From: Paratinospora sagittata
Lineage: Eukaryota > Streptophyta > Magnoliopsida > Ranunculales > Menispermaceae
Reading direction: 5' to 3'
Assembly (NCBI GenBank): GCA_035771175.1
Contig: CM069597.1
Span: 47,995,991-48,059,990, forward strand
DNA length: 64,000 nucleotides
Shown piece after piece: positions 32,226 through 45,572 of this stretch; within the stretch, counting starts at the first letter, position 1, and each line of letters opens with the position of its first letter. Under the pieces are notes generated by a model. The model made no database searches, was not told where the DNA came from, and was given only the letters and a program-made list of their open reading frames with translations. Both the position numbers and the translations under genes were made by a program.

Positions 32226-35200
32226 CAAGGCTTGACCCTTACGCTTTGCCTCTCATAAGCAACTTGCCTCAATTATATCTCACAAGTTTTAAAATGTTGG
32301 CCGAGTGGAGTTTTTCATCATAGATCATTACTATACTATCCATTCATCAGATTTTGTGAATCATTCGTTCTAGTGTTGAGTTCCATTGCCAACATGTTTT
32401 AGTAATTATTGCAGCTCTCAGGATTGTACCATCAAGGTCTGGGAGTCTTCACAAGGAAAGTTGATCCGTGAATTGAAGGTAACGTGCTTCTTTCTTGCTG
32501 AAAATTATCTTCCTTTAAGTCATGATTTCTGGGGCCTGACGGAGTATAAGTCATGATATCTGGGGCCAACGGAGTACCAAGTTGTGACCTGTAGGTAGAG
32601 TTACTGTTTCATTTGGTTGTGTTGTAAACATTCCCTTATTTTCTACAGTATAATAATCTTTTTCACCTTTAGAATTAATATGAAAGTTGGTGGATTAGTG
32701 TCTTAAAACTGATGAACTGCATAGTTCCAAGTTTGCAAATTTTATGAAATTTTTGGATGCTGTTAAGTTTTTGGCCGAGTTAATGCGAGAGATAACTGTT
32801 GGTTTTTGGCTTTGAGCCGTTGCTGCAAAGCCTGCAATTAGAGAAGTGAAAAAAAAATCAGCACGGTTTTTCTCTTTTTTTTTTTTTTTAAATCTAAATC
32901 ATGTTATAGTTTTAAAGCTTGTACATTTAACTCTTTTTTTTCCTTTAGTTTTATGCAATTGTTTGTTCCTTGGGGTTGGAGAAAATACTTTCCTGTTCTC
33001 TCGGAAAGGCAGTCAATCTGAAAACTGCTGTCAAGTATCTGGATTCTAGTTGGTGAACTTTCATAATAAAACCTTTATAAAGTGTTTCATTAGTAAATGG
33101 ATCTTACTTTTATCAATATAACATGTAAATTCATTTTTCCTGGCCCCTGTGTGTTGCAAATTCTACAAGTTCACTTTATGTTCACGATAGTCCTATGAGA
33201 ATAACTGCTGAGTCCAATTTCAACAATTTTCTCATCTTTCCCTTAATTATCCCTAAACTCATTAGTATCTTTATTTTTTCTGGAAGTTGATTGGAGTTCC
33301 TATTTATAATCGGTTGTCCTGAGCATGAGGTTTTGGTACATATAAGCATAGCATTTTTAACAATTAATTCTGTGGATATCTTCCTTTTAGTAGTACTTGG
33401 CCAACACATTACTTGTCCTGTATTTCAGGGGCATGGTCACTGGGTCAACTCTCTTGCTTTGAGTACTGAATATGTTCTTCGTACTGGGGCATTTGATCAT
33501 ACTGGAAAACAATACTCATCTCCTGATGAAATGAAACAGGTGATTATCTTTCTTTAGGTCTGTGTGGTAGGATCAGCAGTCCATGGTCTCTCCAGATATA
33601 TGTATGCTAAATTTGTATTCACATTTCAAAATTATAGCGCTTCTTTGGAATTCTTGTATGTTCATTCACACATATTTCATCAATTCATCATTATTTTGAT
33701 TGCTTATACTTTTTTTTCTTGAGAAGAAAAATCAACTTCGAACATAAATTTTGTAACAAAGAGATAATACGCCATGATCACTCTTGTATTGATGCTTTCT
33801 TTTCTTTGGTCTCTTAGATGATTAAGGTAGATGTTTGTATTTGTAGCATAACTATGTCTTTAGCATCAACTGTCTTGTTGCTGTTGATAATGGTGGTATA
33901 CTGGTATATTAGCTGAATGTCATTGAAGATCATAAAAAGAATAAACAAATTAAGAGTGTATCTTTATAATCTTGTCTTGGTCTTACTAAAAAAAGGTTTA
34001 AAACATTCTTTTCCTGGCCAAGTGAATTTCTAACATATTGGATTGTAAAAATCTTGTTGAAACGTTTTTAATTTTCTACATGCAGTTCCATTATTTTGTG
34101 CTTTATATGTTTATTTTGGAAAAACAAAAAACAGATGATGACTCTTCCTACATTAATCTATCCATGTTAATTTGGTTGGTGGTAATTTGACCACGAAGAA
34201 GTTAAAATGCATGGCCTATTCTTGGAGTCATCTACATTATTACTATTTTTCAGTCTTGGTTAGAAAAGGAACATGAGGGCTTTTGAATGATGAAAGAATT
34301 CTGTAAGATGGACCGGATATAGAAGCAAAGGATTGATTTTCTCATGGGGAATGCTGTTTTCTTAGAGTGGAAGGGTTTCATTTACTTATTTCAACTTTCT
34401 AGTGGCTTGTTAGAAATGCCAGTGTGTTTGTCTAGCATAGGTTTCAGTCATTGTTGTAGTTTTCTTTTGATATAGGTCGACTTAATTCATGTCTTTCTAA
34501 TCTTTAGCTGTTATTCAGATACTGATACATTTTACTGGTTTAAGATGTCTACCAAGGCCATTGTTTTCAATTAAGTTCTTCCCCCTTTACCATGCATTTT
34601 CCTGGAGTAATTTCTTGTAATTTTGTTTGTTTGGTTTGTGGCAATATCTGCTGATTTTCTCTTCCCCCTGGTCATAACCTCCTTTCACTATTTATTATTA
34701 TTGCATTCTTAGGCAGTAAACGAAACAGTGGTGCACATTAATCAGTGATATTAATACTGAAAAAAAAAGAAAAAGAAAAAGGTAGTGCTGACCTACAAAT
34801 AGAGCACAGGAACAGCAAAGGAGAGAGATAGATAATGTCATTTTTGGATGATTTGTGGGTCAGGAACGATTCTTATAGCATTCCTTGCTCAAGAAAATGG
34901 CCATTTGATGCCATTGGTTGTGAGTCTGGTTGTCCTTAACTTTGAACTTCTGATGTTGCAGGCTTGCAGAATCTGTAAAAATAGTACTTATTTAGCATTG
35001 TTCTGATTTCTGAGTAACAGAAGAGGTGGTGATGCATTCTATTTTCTAGTCGGTGACAAAATATTCAGTCTTTTCAAATTCACTATCTTTGCTTGTTTGT
35101 TGAAGCTTTTTATGCTTTTAACCTCTGCTGATAAGTATTAAATATTCCTTTGCTTTATTTAGTTAGATGCAGTATTAATGCTTGTGTTTTTTTTTTTTTG

Positions 35201-38200
35201 TGTGTGTGTTGGTTTAGGCTGCTCTAGAGAAGTACAATAAAATGAGAGGAAATGCCCCAGAAAGACTGGTTTCTGGATCTGATGATTTCACAATGTTTTT
35301 GTGGGAACCTGCTGTCAGTAAACACCCAAAAGCTCGTTTGACAGGTCACCAACAGGTAAATTCCATTTGTTTGTTCATCGTTTTTATTTCTCTATGTGAT
35401 GTTTTGTTGTCATGACTTGGTCAACTTTTACTTCCACTGAAACAATTCAATCTTGTGAAGTTCTTTTGCATTTATGTATTCTTTTTAAGGTAGTGATGTT
35501 ACATGCATGAAACTTGTGTAGTTTGCTTTCCTATCAAATGGGACGATATAATTTGGACACGAACTGTGGAAGTTATGGCTGAAATTCAAGGTGCTGATCA
35601 TCCTTGTGCTAGAGTATTTGACTCAAATTTAAAGTTGATGCAAGTAGAATTAGGTGTGTACTTTCACATGAAACTATGAGAAACCACCCTTAGTCAGATG
35701 GGAGTTTTTAGGTTTTTCCAATTTAGCTGCTTTAGGAGGGTTTCTTTTTTGCCTATGAATATCTTTTTTTCTTGATGATGAAGATCCCCTCCTCAGGTTG
35801 AAGGATTTAAATTGGGTCAACTCTGGTTTTAATCTAGTTGTTGGAACATGCTTAGATTTGCAGCAAATTTGGGTTAGTTGAAATTTCAGGCATTTTCAAA
35901 GATATAGATATGGCTGTTCAAGGGAAATGGCCAGAGAGTTTGGCGAGAATGCATTCTTTGACTAAAAGAAGAAATACGAATAGAAAAAGGCAACCGTTGG
36001 GGAGAAAGGTGATCGCAACAAAAAAATTACAAGAAGAAAAGATTATGGTTGCCAAAAGATTGGTCCTATTTTCTACTACAGAACTAGTGCATCGGTAGTG
36101 ATAGTCAATCAGTTGTGACAGATTTTTTGAAGGTTTATTTATCATGTTATCCATTTGGAGGTTTTCTAGAATATCATATAGTTGAAAGAAATTTTTTTAA
36201 AGACCACTATACAACTATAGTGTGTTCTCACATTGTTCAAGAGGAAAACGTTTTTGATCTATATGTGTGTGACTCTCTCCAACCATTATTGGGTAGCAAG
36301 AATTTGTTACAAATGGTATTAGTGCCGATCCCCTGTTGGAAGTATGCTCTAAGGATGTGGGAGTTCTGAAGTCCCATGTCACTCGGTAGAGAAAAGTTTG
36401 TGATCTGTACACGTGAGAATCTATCCCTACTACTATTGTGGCCTTTTTCAAGAGCCCCAGTGGCAAGGAAGCAAAATCAACGCTGCTTGAGTCCATAATA
36501 ATTGGATCATTGGACAATATTGATTGGTGATGGGCCATTACAACTATTATGTGAGTCATGCTTTATAGAACAAAATGTTGAGCAATAAAGAAAAGTAGAA
36601 AACAGCACATTAATAAATTCAGTATATAAAAAAAGCTGATTGTTAATATATGTGGTAAAAATATTAAAAGAAAAAAATTAGAAATGAATACTTTGGTGAA
36701 ATGGTCGGAGTAGCTGTAGCACTAATTAAAGGTCAAATGAGAGAAAATTTATTAAGATGGTTTAGACATATACAATGAATACCATCTAATGGTACCAGTT
36801 AGGAAAAGTGATGTATTAACAATAAACTATAATGATATAGGAAGAGTAATAAAATATTATGAATTGAGATAATTAAGAAAGATATAGCTACTTATTATAT
36901 AATTATAAACGTACATTTGATAGAGTGGAGTGCAGGAAGACCATTCAGTGTCATCAATTACTTGGTAAAGTGTAGTTCAATGCTTTTTGGTAGAAGGTAG
37001 TGATCTAATTTATGCTCAAAATCAGTTTTTATTCTAAAAATTTGGACGCTTTTACTTAAACTCACTTCTTTTCAACAGCTTGTAAACCATGTCTACTTTT
37101 CACCTGATGGACAATGGATAGCAAGTGCCTCATTTGATAAGTCTGTCAAGCTTTGGAATGGGGCCACAGGAAAATTTGTCGCAGCTTTCCGTGGGCATGT
37201 TGGACCTGTATACCAGATAAGGTTTGAAATGGTTATACTTTCTGCTATTATTCTTATCCCTACTCCTTTTTCTCTTCTTTTGTTTTATATACTTCTTCAT
37301 TATTGCTTTGCAGCTGGTCTGCTGACAGCAGGCTTCTATTAAGTGGGAGCAAGGACTCTACACTGAAGGTAACTCTTGCAAATTGCAATTTAATTTTATG
37401 TTTCTCGAGTAGGTCTGCTGCTTGCTTTGTATATTGGGCATTGCATGTAAATTTATTGCTTTCATGAAATTTTGTGTACTCTTTTTCATTTTTTTTAACA
37501 TTTGGCATGACATAAAAAATGGGAAAAAAAATGATTAAGAAAACCAAATGGAAAAATACTTTGAAAAAGAAGAGTTTCTAACTTTCTATCACCTGATTAT
37601 TAAATTTAGAATTATGTTCAGACTTCACAGGATTTTTTTTTGGTGGGTTGGGGGTGTTCATATTTATTCCACTAGAAAAGTGATAACAATGTTGAACTAT
37701 TCCCTCGGCCACGTTGTACTCTCTTGTGATGTTTCCTACCATCTAAATTATGAACTCATCTCCACATTGTATTACCAGTTTCCTTTGTTTTCACCCGATA
37801 CTTATATCCTTCATGTTATTTTGCTCAAATTGAGAGAGGATTAGCAATTTTTATTTGGGTGATTAGCCAAATTTGTATCTATTGTATGGCTAGAAAGAAA
37901 CCAATTGACCCCCCCAAAAAAAAAGATGATTTAGGTAGCCAGGTGTAGTATGAGGCTATATGACTTTTGGACTCTGCCATTACTTTAAATTTATATCTTA
38001 ATATCTTTGCTGCTTAGATACAAATTACTTACTCTGCTTGTTATTTGGAAAATTGCTTTGTAGGTATGGGATATCCATAAACAAAAGTTGAAACAGGATC
38101 TTCCAGGCCATGCAGATGAGGTTGATCTCTCTCTCTCTCTCTCCCTGATTTCTTAATTTATTTCTCAGAAATTTGATGGTTAGTTGCTTTCCTTTTTGGC

Positions 38201-38303
38201 TCCTTTTTGTTTTGTTAAGGTTTTTGCTGTGGACTGGAGTCCAGATGGTGAGAAGGTAGCCTCAGGTGGAAGGGACAGAGTATTGAAATTGTGGATGAAC
38301 TAG
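28315..38303 (+). CDS. NLE: NOTCHLESS homologue, WD40 60S ribosome-assembly factor
   Basis: Thirteen exons: 28315-28470, 28616-28697, 28818-28907, 29786-29911, 30973-31100, 31361-31560, 32415-32478, 33429-33539, 35218-35355, 37079-37221, 37314-37368, 38064-38120 and 38220-38303, giving 477 residues (Arabidopsis NLE about 473). Residues 1 to about 85 form the NLE ubiquitin-like domain, which in yeast Rsa4 contacts the AAA-ATPase Midasin/Rea1 during pre-60S remodelling. Eight WD40 blades follow, with clear GH...WD repeats such as [66 protein letters not shown] and [12 protein letters not shown] at the C-terminus. It acts in the nucleolus/nucleus; Arabidopsis mutants are embryo-defective. Introns 8 and 9 (1.7 kb each) carry transposon debris but all junctions are in phase. 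Confidence 0.96.
29578..29656 (+). mobile_element. RTE-type LINE 3' tail relic (NLE intron 3)
   Basis: GAGCTGAGTGGAGGAAGTGG, then TTCATATAGCCAACCCTACA and ATGCTTTATTGAGTTGA match the plant RTE tail (GAGTGGAGGAAGAGGATCCA, TGTAGCCGACCCCA, GGCTTTGTTG). Confidence 0.6.
30635..30660. repeat. (GT)n microsatellite in NLE intron 4
   Basis: About 12 GT units preceded by a T-run. Confidence 0.95.
32173..32225. repeat. (ACAT)n(AT)n compound microsatellite in NLE intron 6
   Basis: About seven ACAT units run into about twelve AT units. Confidence 0.95.
36180..36560. mobile_element. Non-coding LTR-retrotransposon relic in NLE intron 9
   Basis: ACAAATGGTATTAGTGCCGA is a decayed TGGTATCAGAGCC-type primer site, and TTGGACAATATTGATTGGTG followed by ATGGGCCATTACA resembles LTR-adjacent sequence of non-coding plant elements. 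The open frames on both strands here are not genes. Confidence 0.45.
36600..36960 (+). mobile_element. RTE-type LINE coding relic in NLE intron 9
   Basis: A plus-strand frame at about 36690-36800 reads [20 protein letters not shown] then HIQ and a stop. This matches the conserved C-terminal segment of plant RTE LINE ORFs (MRENRLRWFGHVQRRP). Several stops follow; it is a fossil. Confidence 0.7.
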
Positions 38304-40372
38304 ACTAGTGAAATGAGAGCAAGGTGTGTGGGAACAAATTAACAAAATCAGTCCAGTACCAAATTGTAGATATACAGCTCACGCAAACTGAACACTGACT
38401 GAACGCTGGCTAATCCTTCCCAATTGTGCTCGACCCAAGAGGAAGAAGCCTCTGAAAGGATGAGAAGTATCAGATTGATTAAAAGGTTATGCGGGTGGAA
38501 CAGTCAATATTCGAGGTTTATATCAATGCGTTTTGAACCACTGCAAGCATTTTATTTTTCCCTACTCGCCATGGTTGTTCCTCCTCAAAGAATCCGTCCC
38601 TGAACTGTTATACAAGTCCCTCTCTAGTTGGGAGAGGAAAGTACTGATAAATTGTAGTGTCTCTTTGAATGTATCAATAGATGATAGTGTTTTTGGTTAT
38701 ACTTAGGAATGTTATTACATAGGACTCTTGATGGTTTAAACTCTCTTTATTTCTATTTTATATAGTGTGGATCCATTATTTCTGCAGATGTTGTTTATTG
38801 AACCAAGCATTATTTCTCAAACAACAGGTTTGTGTCCTTTATTTAGGACTGGGAATGGGCTTGGCATGTCGGTTTTGGACTAAAATTTAAGGCTGCATTT
38901 GGTTTTATAATTTGAATACAGTTTTTTATATCCGAAAATTGAAAACACAAATAACGCATTTGATTAGTTGAAACCCAAAAATAGTTTTTTAAAATTTATA
39001 AAAAAAATATGTTGTTTTTAAGGCTAAACCAATCTAATGAAAATCTTTGCCTGTAACATTAAAAAAAATTATAAATAAATAAATATATGCTTATATACTT
39101 ATCATAATAAGATATATAATATGTAATATGTGAATGTTAATCTTATGATTAAACAAGCACTACTTATGATCATTTAAAAGATAAAGGTCGTTGTTATTAA
39201 ATTTTAAAGGTTATTATCTTGTTTTATTCTAGTATGCTTCTTTTAAGAGCAACTTATATTCACAATTATTACTTTCATTCAATCCGAGTCATTTCATTAC
39301 TTTTTAAATAAATATTTATAAAATATTTTTTTAACATATTTTTTTAATATTGTTTACATTAATAGCATGATTAACACATTAATCAAAACATTTCACAAAC
39401 TTTAAGTATAAAGTTAAAGTCTAAGTATAAAGTTCAAGAAAATATGTTAGAAAGAGTCTTCGTGAGGCGTTACTGTACTTTTTATTATTGGGTCAAAGAC
39501 AGTCAATCCTTGAGAATTATCACAAAAAAATATAAAGGGAATAATGGATCTTTCACTTCCAAAATTTCGATTTAACATTTGTTGTTTCGATTTCATCAAC
39601 TCTTCTTTTAAGGCATAAGAAGCCAATAAGCTCATTGAAGCACATGATCCGCGAAGAGACTACGAGGAATAGGGTCGTGTGATCGCCAATTTGCACACTT
39701 TGATCGATTTACAGTCTCCATTTTTAGCTGATTTCTCTTCGGGTAAGCTTGCCCATTTAGTCTTTTTAATCCATTGTTGATTTTAAATGAGGAGTACTCA
39801 CTTCATATCTCATCTCCTTCTTCAAATTCTGAAGAAAAAAAAAAAACTCTTAAAAATCAAGAAGGGAAGATGGTGTTGTTTAGCTGTTGCAATCGTTGTG
39901 TTGAAGGGTATCATTATAAAATTTCTGGGAAGAAAAAACAAAGACAAATTTCGATTTTTTTTTATGCTTTTGGGGTTTTTGAATGGGTGAAATTCTTGCA
40001 CTTCAGTTGTTTGACGAAATGTCTGAGTAGTACCTGGTTTTCTCAAATTCAAGTAACCTGCCCTGAAATAGTTTTGCTTTTTCTGGGTGTTATTTAGGAA
40101 GATTATTTACCCCCTAGGGAACACTGTTTTTCTTAGTCCAAACACAGCTGTTCATGCGTTTTTCATGAAAAGGAATGTTAGAATTTGCTTAATTATGCTA
40201 TAAATAATTGGAAAATTCACTGTGGTTGCAGTTCTTTGAGAAGGAATGGAAGGTCTAGGCCAATTACGCAGTGTCTAGTATAAATGGGGCATTGGAGGAG
40301 GCCAATACAAGCAATAGCAGGAGATGGAAACTCATTGAGAGTACTACCATTTAATGGCACCTTAACATTGCC
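38304..40372. other. NLE 3' UTR, AT-rich spacer, PIG-T 5' region
   Basis: NLE 3' UTR probably extends to about 38720. 38880-39440 is very AT-rich with no gene. From about 39640 a PIG-T 5' UTR exon is likely, with a donor near 39742 (GGTAAGCTTG) and an acceptor near 40230 (TTGCAG), that is a 5' UTR intron. Confidence 0.5.
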
Positions 40373-43300
40373 ATGATACCCATTTCAAGTATAGTGGCGA
40401 TCATGAGATCAATTTTGTTACTGGCACTTCTTTTACACGGTTGTTCCTTCATTGTAACGTATGGAGATGAGCAGTTCTCAGAGGAATTACTATTGAGACC
40501 TTTGCCTGATGGTAAGGTCCTTGCCCATTTTCATTTTGAGAGTGGAGTTCCTCCAACAAAGGTTTATGGGCACCATCATCATCTCTTTCCCAAGGCTATT
40601 TATCAATTGGTATGCGTGCTAATTGTTCTTTGATCATTACTGAAAATTCAGATTTTGTGAATAAGGCTCATTTTAGTTTTTGGTACTTTGACGATTGATG
40701 GAGGGCTTACAACTTCTGTGAACTTAGAATTGTGTTTGACCTGGACTGTTAGCATTTTTTTTTTCTATCTTACTTGTCTTGACTGTTTTTTTAGGGTTGT
40801 GTTGTTAACTTCTTCTGCTAGTAGTTCTGGGATCTAATAAACTTACTAATGTGGTTGCATTCAAAAATATTTACTCCAAAACTGTTTACTCGACTTATAC
40901 AAAGATTGGTTGACAGATAGTGCTTAAAAAGACTAAAAAAAAATCTCTAGTCACCAACCACATATTGTACAGTTTGATGTACCAAAATGTATCAAGCATA
41001 GCTTAAGTTTGGTAAATCAGGTGATGCACCTCAAAGTTGGTAATTATATTTGTATATATCTTCAAGTGAAATCACTCAAGTCATAAGTAAAAAATCATGA
41101 ATTCCAGGATTCCACAAGTTTTTAAGCTTCATTACCAGGGTTCTAGTTTATGATTCAAATGTTTTCCTTTTAATAGAGTCATGAATTATAAACTCATTTC
41201 CAAATAGGATCCTTAAAATCGTGCTTATTACATTTGCTATCATGATCATAGGAAGTGTCTCAATTTTTGGCCTTTTGACATTTTGGTGTCATATGCAAGT
41301 GTTAATACTTTGACATGTGCCCAGTTGTTTGTGCTACCCTATGCATTTCCAGCATAGAAAGTGATGAATAATTGAATATTATATTCTAATGTTCTTTGAG
41401 AAGAAAACTTCTGAAAGGGGCTTGATCTAATCCGTTCTTCCATAAAATTATTTATTTGACATGTTAGACAACCATCTATTATGATAAAAATCTGCTTATT
41501 TTAATGCATGTGATGTATATATGCTTATGCCTTTACATAAAATGTAATTTTTATTGGAAAAAAATATAGCTTTTAATAAATACTATTATTGCATAAGCAT
41601 ATTAGTTTTCCAGGCTTCTCAAACCACCACTTGAAGCACCTCAGACCAACAATGAAACATGTCTTAATTTGAGTGCCACAAAATGCTTGACAACCCATAA
41701 AACAAAGACCTAAAATTGAAGTCTTCGTATTTGGAGAGGTGATGCTAGAGATTTTTGGCATTCGCTAAATCTCTAAATTCAGGAATTACAAACTTTTCAT
41801 AACCAATGGGCTTTTATTTTTTACTAGGTTCAAAAATTTCATATTCGTGAATTAGAGCTGTCTTTTACGCAAGGCCGCTGGAACTATGAACGCTGGGGTG
41901 GATTTGATCCTGTGTCTAGCAGCAACGCCAAGCCTCCAGGAGTTGAATTATGGGCTGTCTTTGATTTGCCATCCGATCAAGTTGATGCAACTTGGAAAAA
42001 TTTGACCCACACACTTTCAGGTCTCTTTTGTGCATCAATCAACTTCTTGGAGTCCACTACTTCTTACTCTAGTCCTACTTGGGGCTTTCGGCCTTTTTCA
42101 GGCAGTCTTAGATACGGTGCATTGCCTCGTGAGGCTGTTTGTACTGAAAATCTAACTCCATGGTTGAAATTGCTTCCTTGTCGTGACAAAAGTGGGCTTG
42201 CCTCAATATTGGACCGGCCAGCCATCTATAGAGGGTTCTATCATTCACAAAGGCTGAGGATAACATCAAATGAGTTCAGTTCAGAGGATATCATTGAACC
42301 GGGCATTATCCTTGAACAGACACTCACTATTGTTCTTCAACCTGAGGCCCAAAGAACTAGCATGACCTATGCCAGCGGGAAACTGAAACAGCCCGATTGG
42401 TCTATTAGCTCAATCTTTGGAAGGAAAATAAATGGAGTATGTGTTCTTGCAAAGTCTAGTTCTGTTTTCCTTGAACTCGAGAGTGCTCTAGTTTCTGAAC
42501 TGAATAAACGAGGAGCAGTGAATGGAAGATTTTTGATTGATAATACAGCCTCTGAAAGTTCTCGGGAATACCCCGGTTTTGAGCTCTCTGTTGCACCAGA
42601 TCGGGTAATTAAAGAGGCGCATAGCTCACAAAGCGAAAGTTCGTCTGTTCTATATGAATTCTTTGTTGATAAATATGATGACCCAGTTGATATTGGACTT
42701 AAATGGAACCGTCCAGTAGTTTGGTCATGTCTTCAATCACCGTTTCATACTAGTAGGTTCTTGATGGGCAGTGGGAATGAAAGGGGTTCTATTGCTATTG
42801 TCTTGAGATCTACTAAGTCTCAAAAGTTCATCACTAGCGATGAGGCTGGAGATAGTTCTAAGATGTGCGTCATTATATTCCAAGTTGTCCCTTGGTATGT
42901 TAAAATTTACTACCATAGCGTACAGGTTTTTCTCGATGGACAATTGGAGCCGACCGCAGATGTTATAGAGAAGATACATGTGTCACCTTCTGAAGACCAG
43001 GTGTCTCCTGGGGTGATGGAAGTGGCTTTGAGACTTCCTTGCATTGTAAAGTCGGCTGCCATAACGGTAGAGTTTGATAAGGTGTGTTTCGTTCTTTTTT
43101 CTGATTTTGGATTATTTCTGGCCATTTGGTGGCTATTCTTATATATATTATTACATCATAAAATTATTCAAACTGTGCAACACTATTGCAAATATATGTA
43201 TGCCTAAATTGCAACAAACATGTAATCACGGGGCCTAATATTCTTTATTTATCTCCTTCGTTGTGATGTTTCTGTAGGGATTTTTGCACATTGACGAATA

Positions 43301-44606
43301 CCCACCAGATGCTAATCAGGGTTTTGACATTCCATCGGCTGTAATTAGCTTTCCTGAAATCCAAGCAAGCACGTATTATCTCGTAGAGAACTCCTTGAGG
43401 AATTCACCATTGCTATCTAAATTTCAGGTTTGTAATTTACTTTGGCATATTGGTTGATTCTTGGTTTTCTTCTTGTATTCTTTTCTATTGTTTCTCTAAA
43501 TTACTATTTACATTTTGCAGGAAAAGAATCCTGTAATGTCCTACACAGAAGTATTGCTCGTCCCTTTGGCCACACCTGATTTTAGCATGCCTTACAATGT
43601 CATTACAATTACATGCACTGTATTTGCATTATATTTCGGGTCACTGCTCAATGTATTACGAAGGCGGGTTGGTGAGGAGGAAAGATTCTTGAAAAACAAA
43701 GGTAAAAATTCTGGTTCTTTGCAGGGGTGTTCAACCTTTCGACCAACTCAACCCAACCCGTATCATATGGGTTGAATTAGGTTATGAATTAGCAACTTGA
43801 TCAAATTTGATTGGGTCAAGGTTTTACAAAAGAAAACCGATCAAACCAAATCAACTTAAACTCATTAAGAATATTAATTATTGCTTTAGCTACCAATTTT
43901 ATTGGAGTCACCTATCATAATTGAATCACATAAAATCTTGTAATGAAATGAAAGGAAGGAAAACATTATGTAAAATTATAGTTATCTTTGTATTTGACTT
44001 AAAATTTACTTGATGACGTAAGAATTTACCAACCCAAAGTTATTGGATTGGGTTGTTCAGACATCTTATTGAATTGGGTTGGTTTAAGATTTTTTCAACC
44101 CAACTTAATTGAGTTTGGTTGCTATTTGACCAAAACCTGAACCAACTCAATCCATGAACATCCCCAGTCCTTTTTCATGTTTGAGAACTTGGTATTAAGT
44201 GGGTGAGAAATTTTTCTACAACTTATCTCCTCCAAAAAAGTTATATTATCTTGTACTTAACGCCAGAGATACTGCTTTTTCATGATTTGCATTTTGAGCT
44301 AATTTTCTTGCATGGGAGAAATTCTATTTTTTAGAATCCATACTCTTCCATAGTTTTTCAAAATGCCTTTGCTTGATCTTCTTGTATAGCTGCTCAGATT
44401 GTTTTATCTTGTTGCTGCTTGCAGCTGCCACGAGGAGCGGTCGTCTTTCACTGCTTTTATCTAGGTTTTCCAGCAAGTTAAGAGGAAGAAGATCACAGGA
44501 ATCATCCAAACCAGAATCTTCTTCACCATTACTGAGCCCTAAGTTGATGATGAAAGTCATATTAGTGGCTGGGCTTGCTGTTGCTTGGCATTATTATTTT
44601 GGGTGA
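40373..44606 (+). CDS. PIGT: GPI transamidase subunit PIG-T (Gpi16)
   Basis: Five exons: 40373-40609, 41828-43081, 43278-43427, 43521-43701 and 44425-44606, giving 667 residues from the first ATG. The in-frame ATG at 40403 begins [18 protein letters not shown], a clean signal peptide, and may be the real start (657 residues; plant homologues are about 640-660). [20 protein letters not shown] begins the mature luminal part, and [11 protein letters not shown] and [12 protein letters not shown] are strongly conserved in the family. A transmembrane segment near the C-terminus ([20 protein letters not shown]) is followed by Arg-rich sequence; the last exon adds a second hydrophobic stretch ([15 protein letters not shown]). 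PIG-T holds the transamidase complex together through a disulphide to PIG-K in the ER, where GPI anchors are attached to proteins. Confidence 0.95.
43722..44167. mobile_element. hAT-like MITE in PIG-T intron 4
   Basis: 446 bp with imperfect terminal inverted repeats CAGGGGTGTTCA and TGAACATCCCCAG, the CAGGG...CCCAG type of hAT elements. The interior is rich in CAACCCAACC-like words on both strands. The flanking 8-mers (GTTCTTTG, TCCTTTTT) agree poorly, so the duplication is decayed or the ends are slightly off. Non-coding. Confidence 0.6.
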
Positions 44607-45044
44607 TTTTTTTTTTTATCAGTGATAACCATTATCTCTTGTACAAGATGTGCTCAAAATGAAATCAAAATTTTGTATTCCAGGATATTTTGAAAAAATA
44701 AAATAAAAAATTGTTGGGACTTTAGATAAGTGGAATTTGATCCAAGTTTTCTGTCTGTTCTTGAGTTAACCATTTCATAGGAATTGCTAATACAAATGCT
44801 TAGTTTGGATATCCATATTAAGTTTGGGTCTAAACCATAATAGGGTAGTAAACAACAAAAAATGTATTGATGTTTGATTTATTTATGCTACAAAAATGGA
44901 AGTTATGTAGGATTAGTTCTATATTTTTGGATTTCTTAAGAATTGTCATAGGCAAAATTGAGAAATAATATCAAAATATGGAAAATCATTTACAACTTTT
45001 TGCCCAAATTGAGGAAAATAATGACTCAAACTGAAGCTTACAAT

Positions 45045-45380
45045 GGTTATGATTCATTTCATCTCCTGATTTATAAGGAATGCAACCACTATTTAGGTTT
45101 ACGGTTTGCGGGTTGATAAGAAGATGAATTTTCATCCGCAAGATCTCGAGTTCGAGCCTTGAGGTAACGTCACATGGGTAGGGTGGCAAAGCTTTTGCCC
45201 GTGACAAAGCTTTTGTGCCGTGGCCACTTGTGGAGACGCTCACATACCATTGAGGGAGATTTCACCATATCCCTCATAATGGTGCTTGTTGCATGTGAAT
45301 TAGTACTTGTAGTAGGTATAAGTTAGATCGGGACACCACCTGCTGAAAAGAGAACTAAAAAACAAAAAAAAAAGGAAAAT
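45045..45380 (+). mobile_element. Probable tRNA-derived SINE
   Basis: Flanked by the perfect 9-bp repeat GCTTACAAT (45036-45044, 45381-45389). Contains a pol III B-box-like AGTTCGAGCC at about 45150 and an A-box-like GGGTTGATAAG about 40 bp before it, and ends in an A-rich tail. The distance from the left end to the A-box (about 65 bp) is longer than usual, so the left boundary or class is uncertain. Confidence 0.5.
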
Positions 45381-45463
45381 GCTTACAATTATAAAAAGAA
45401 ATACTTAATTGAAAAATAAAATAAAAATATAATAATTATTGAGTACCGTAGATATCTAAATTG

Positions 45464-45572
45464 TACATTTATAGTGTACATCACTTTTATACACCATTAG
45501 ATTATCTTGAATTATGCACTAACACGTGACTCAAGATAATTCAATAAAAGTGATGTACACCATGAATGTGTA
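45464..45572. repeat. Foldback (MITE-like) inverted repeat
   Basis: GTGTACATCACTTTTA on the left is perfectly inverted on the right (TAAAAGTGATGTACAC), with extended imperfect pairing (ATTATCTTGAATTAT against ATAATTCAA) towards the centre. About 109 bp, non-coding. Confidence 0.7.

Noticed and set aside
36115..36559. Open frames on both strands inside NLE intron 9
   Set aside because: They lie in decayed LTR-element sequence, have no family match I recognise and do not splice to NLE exons.
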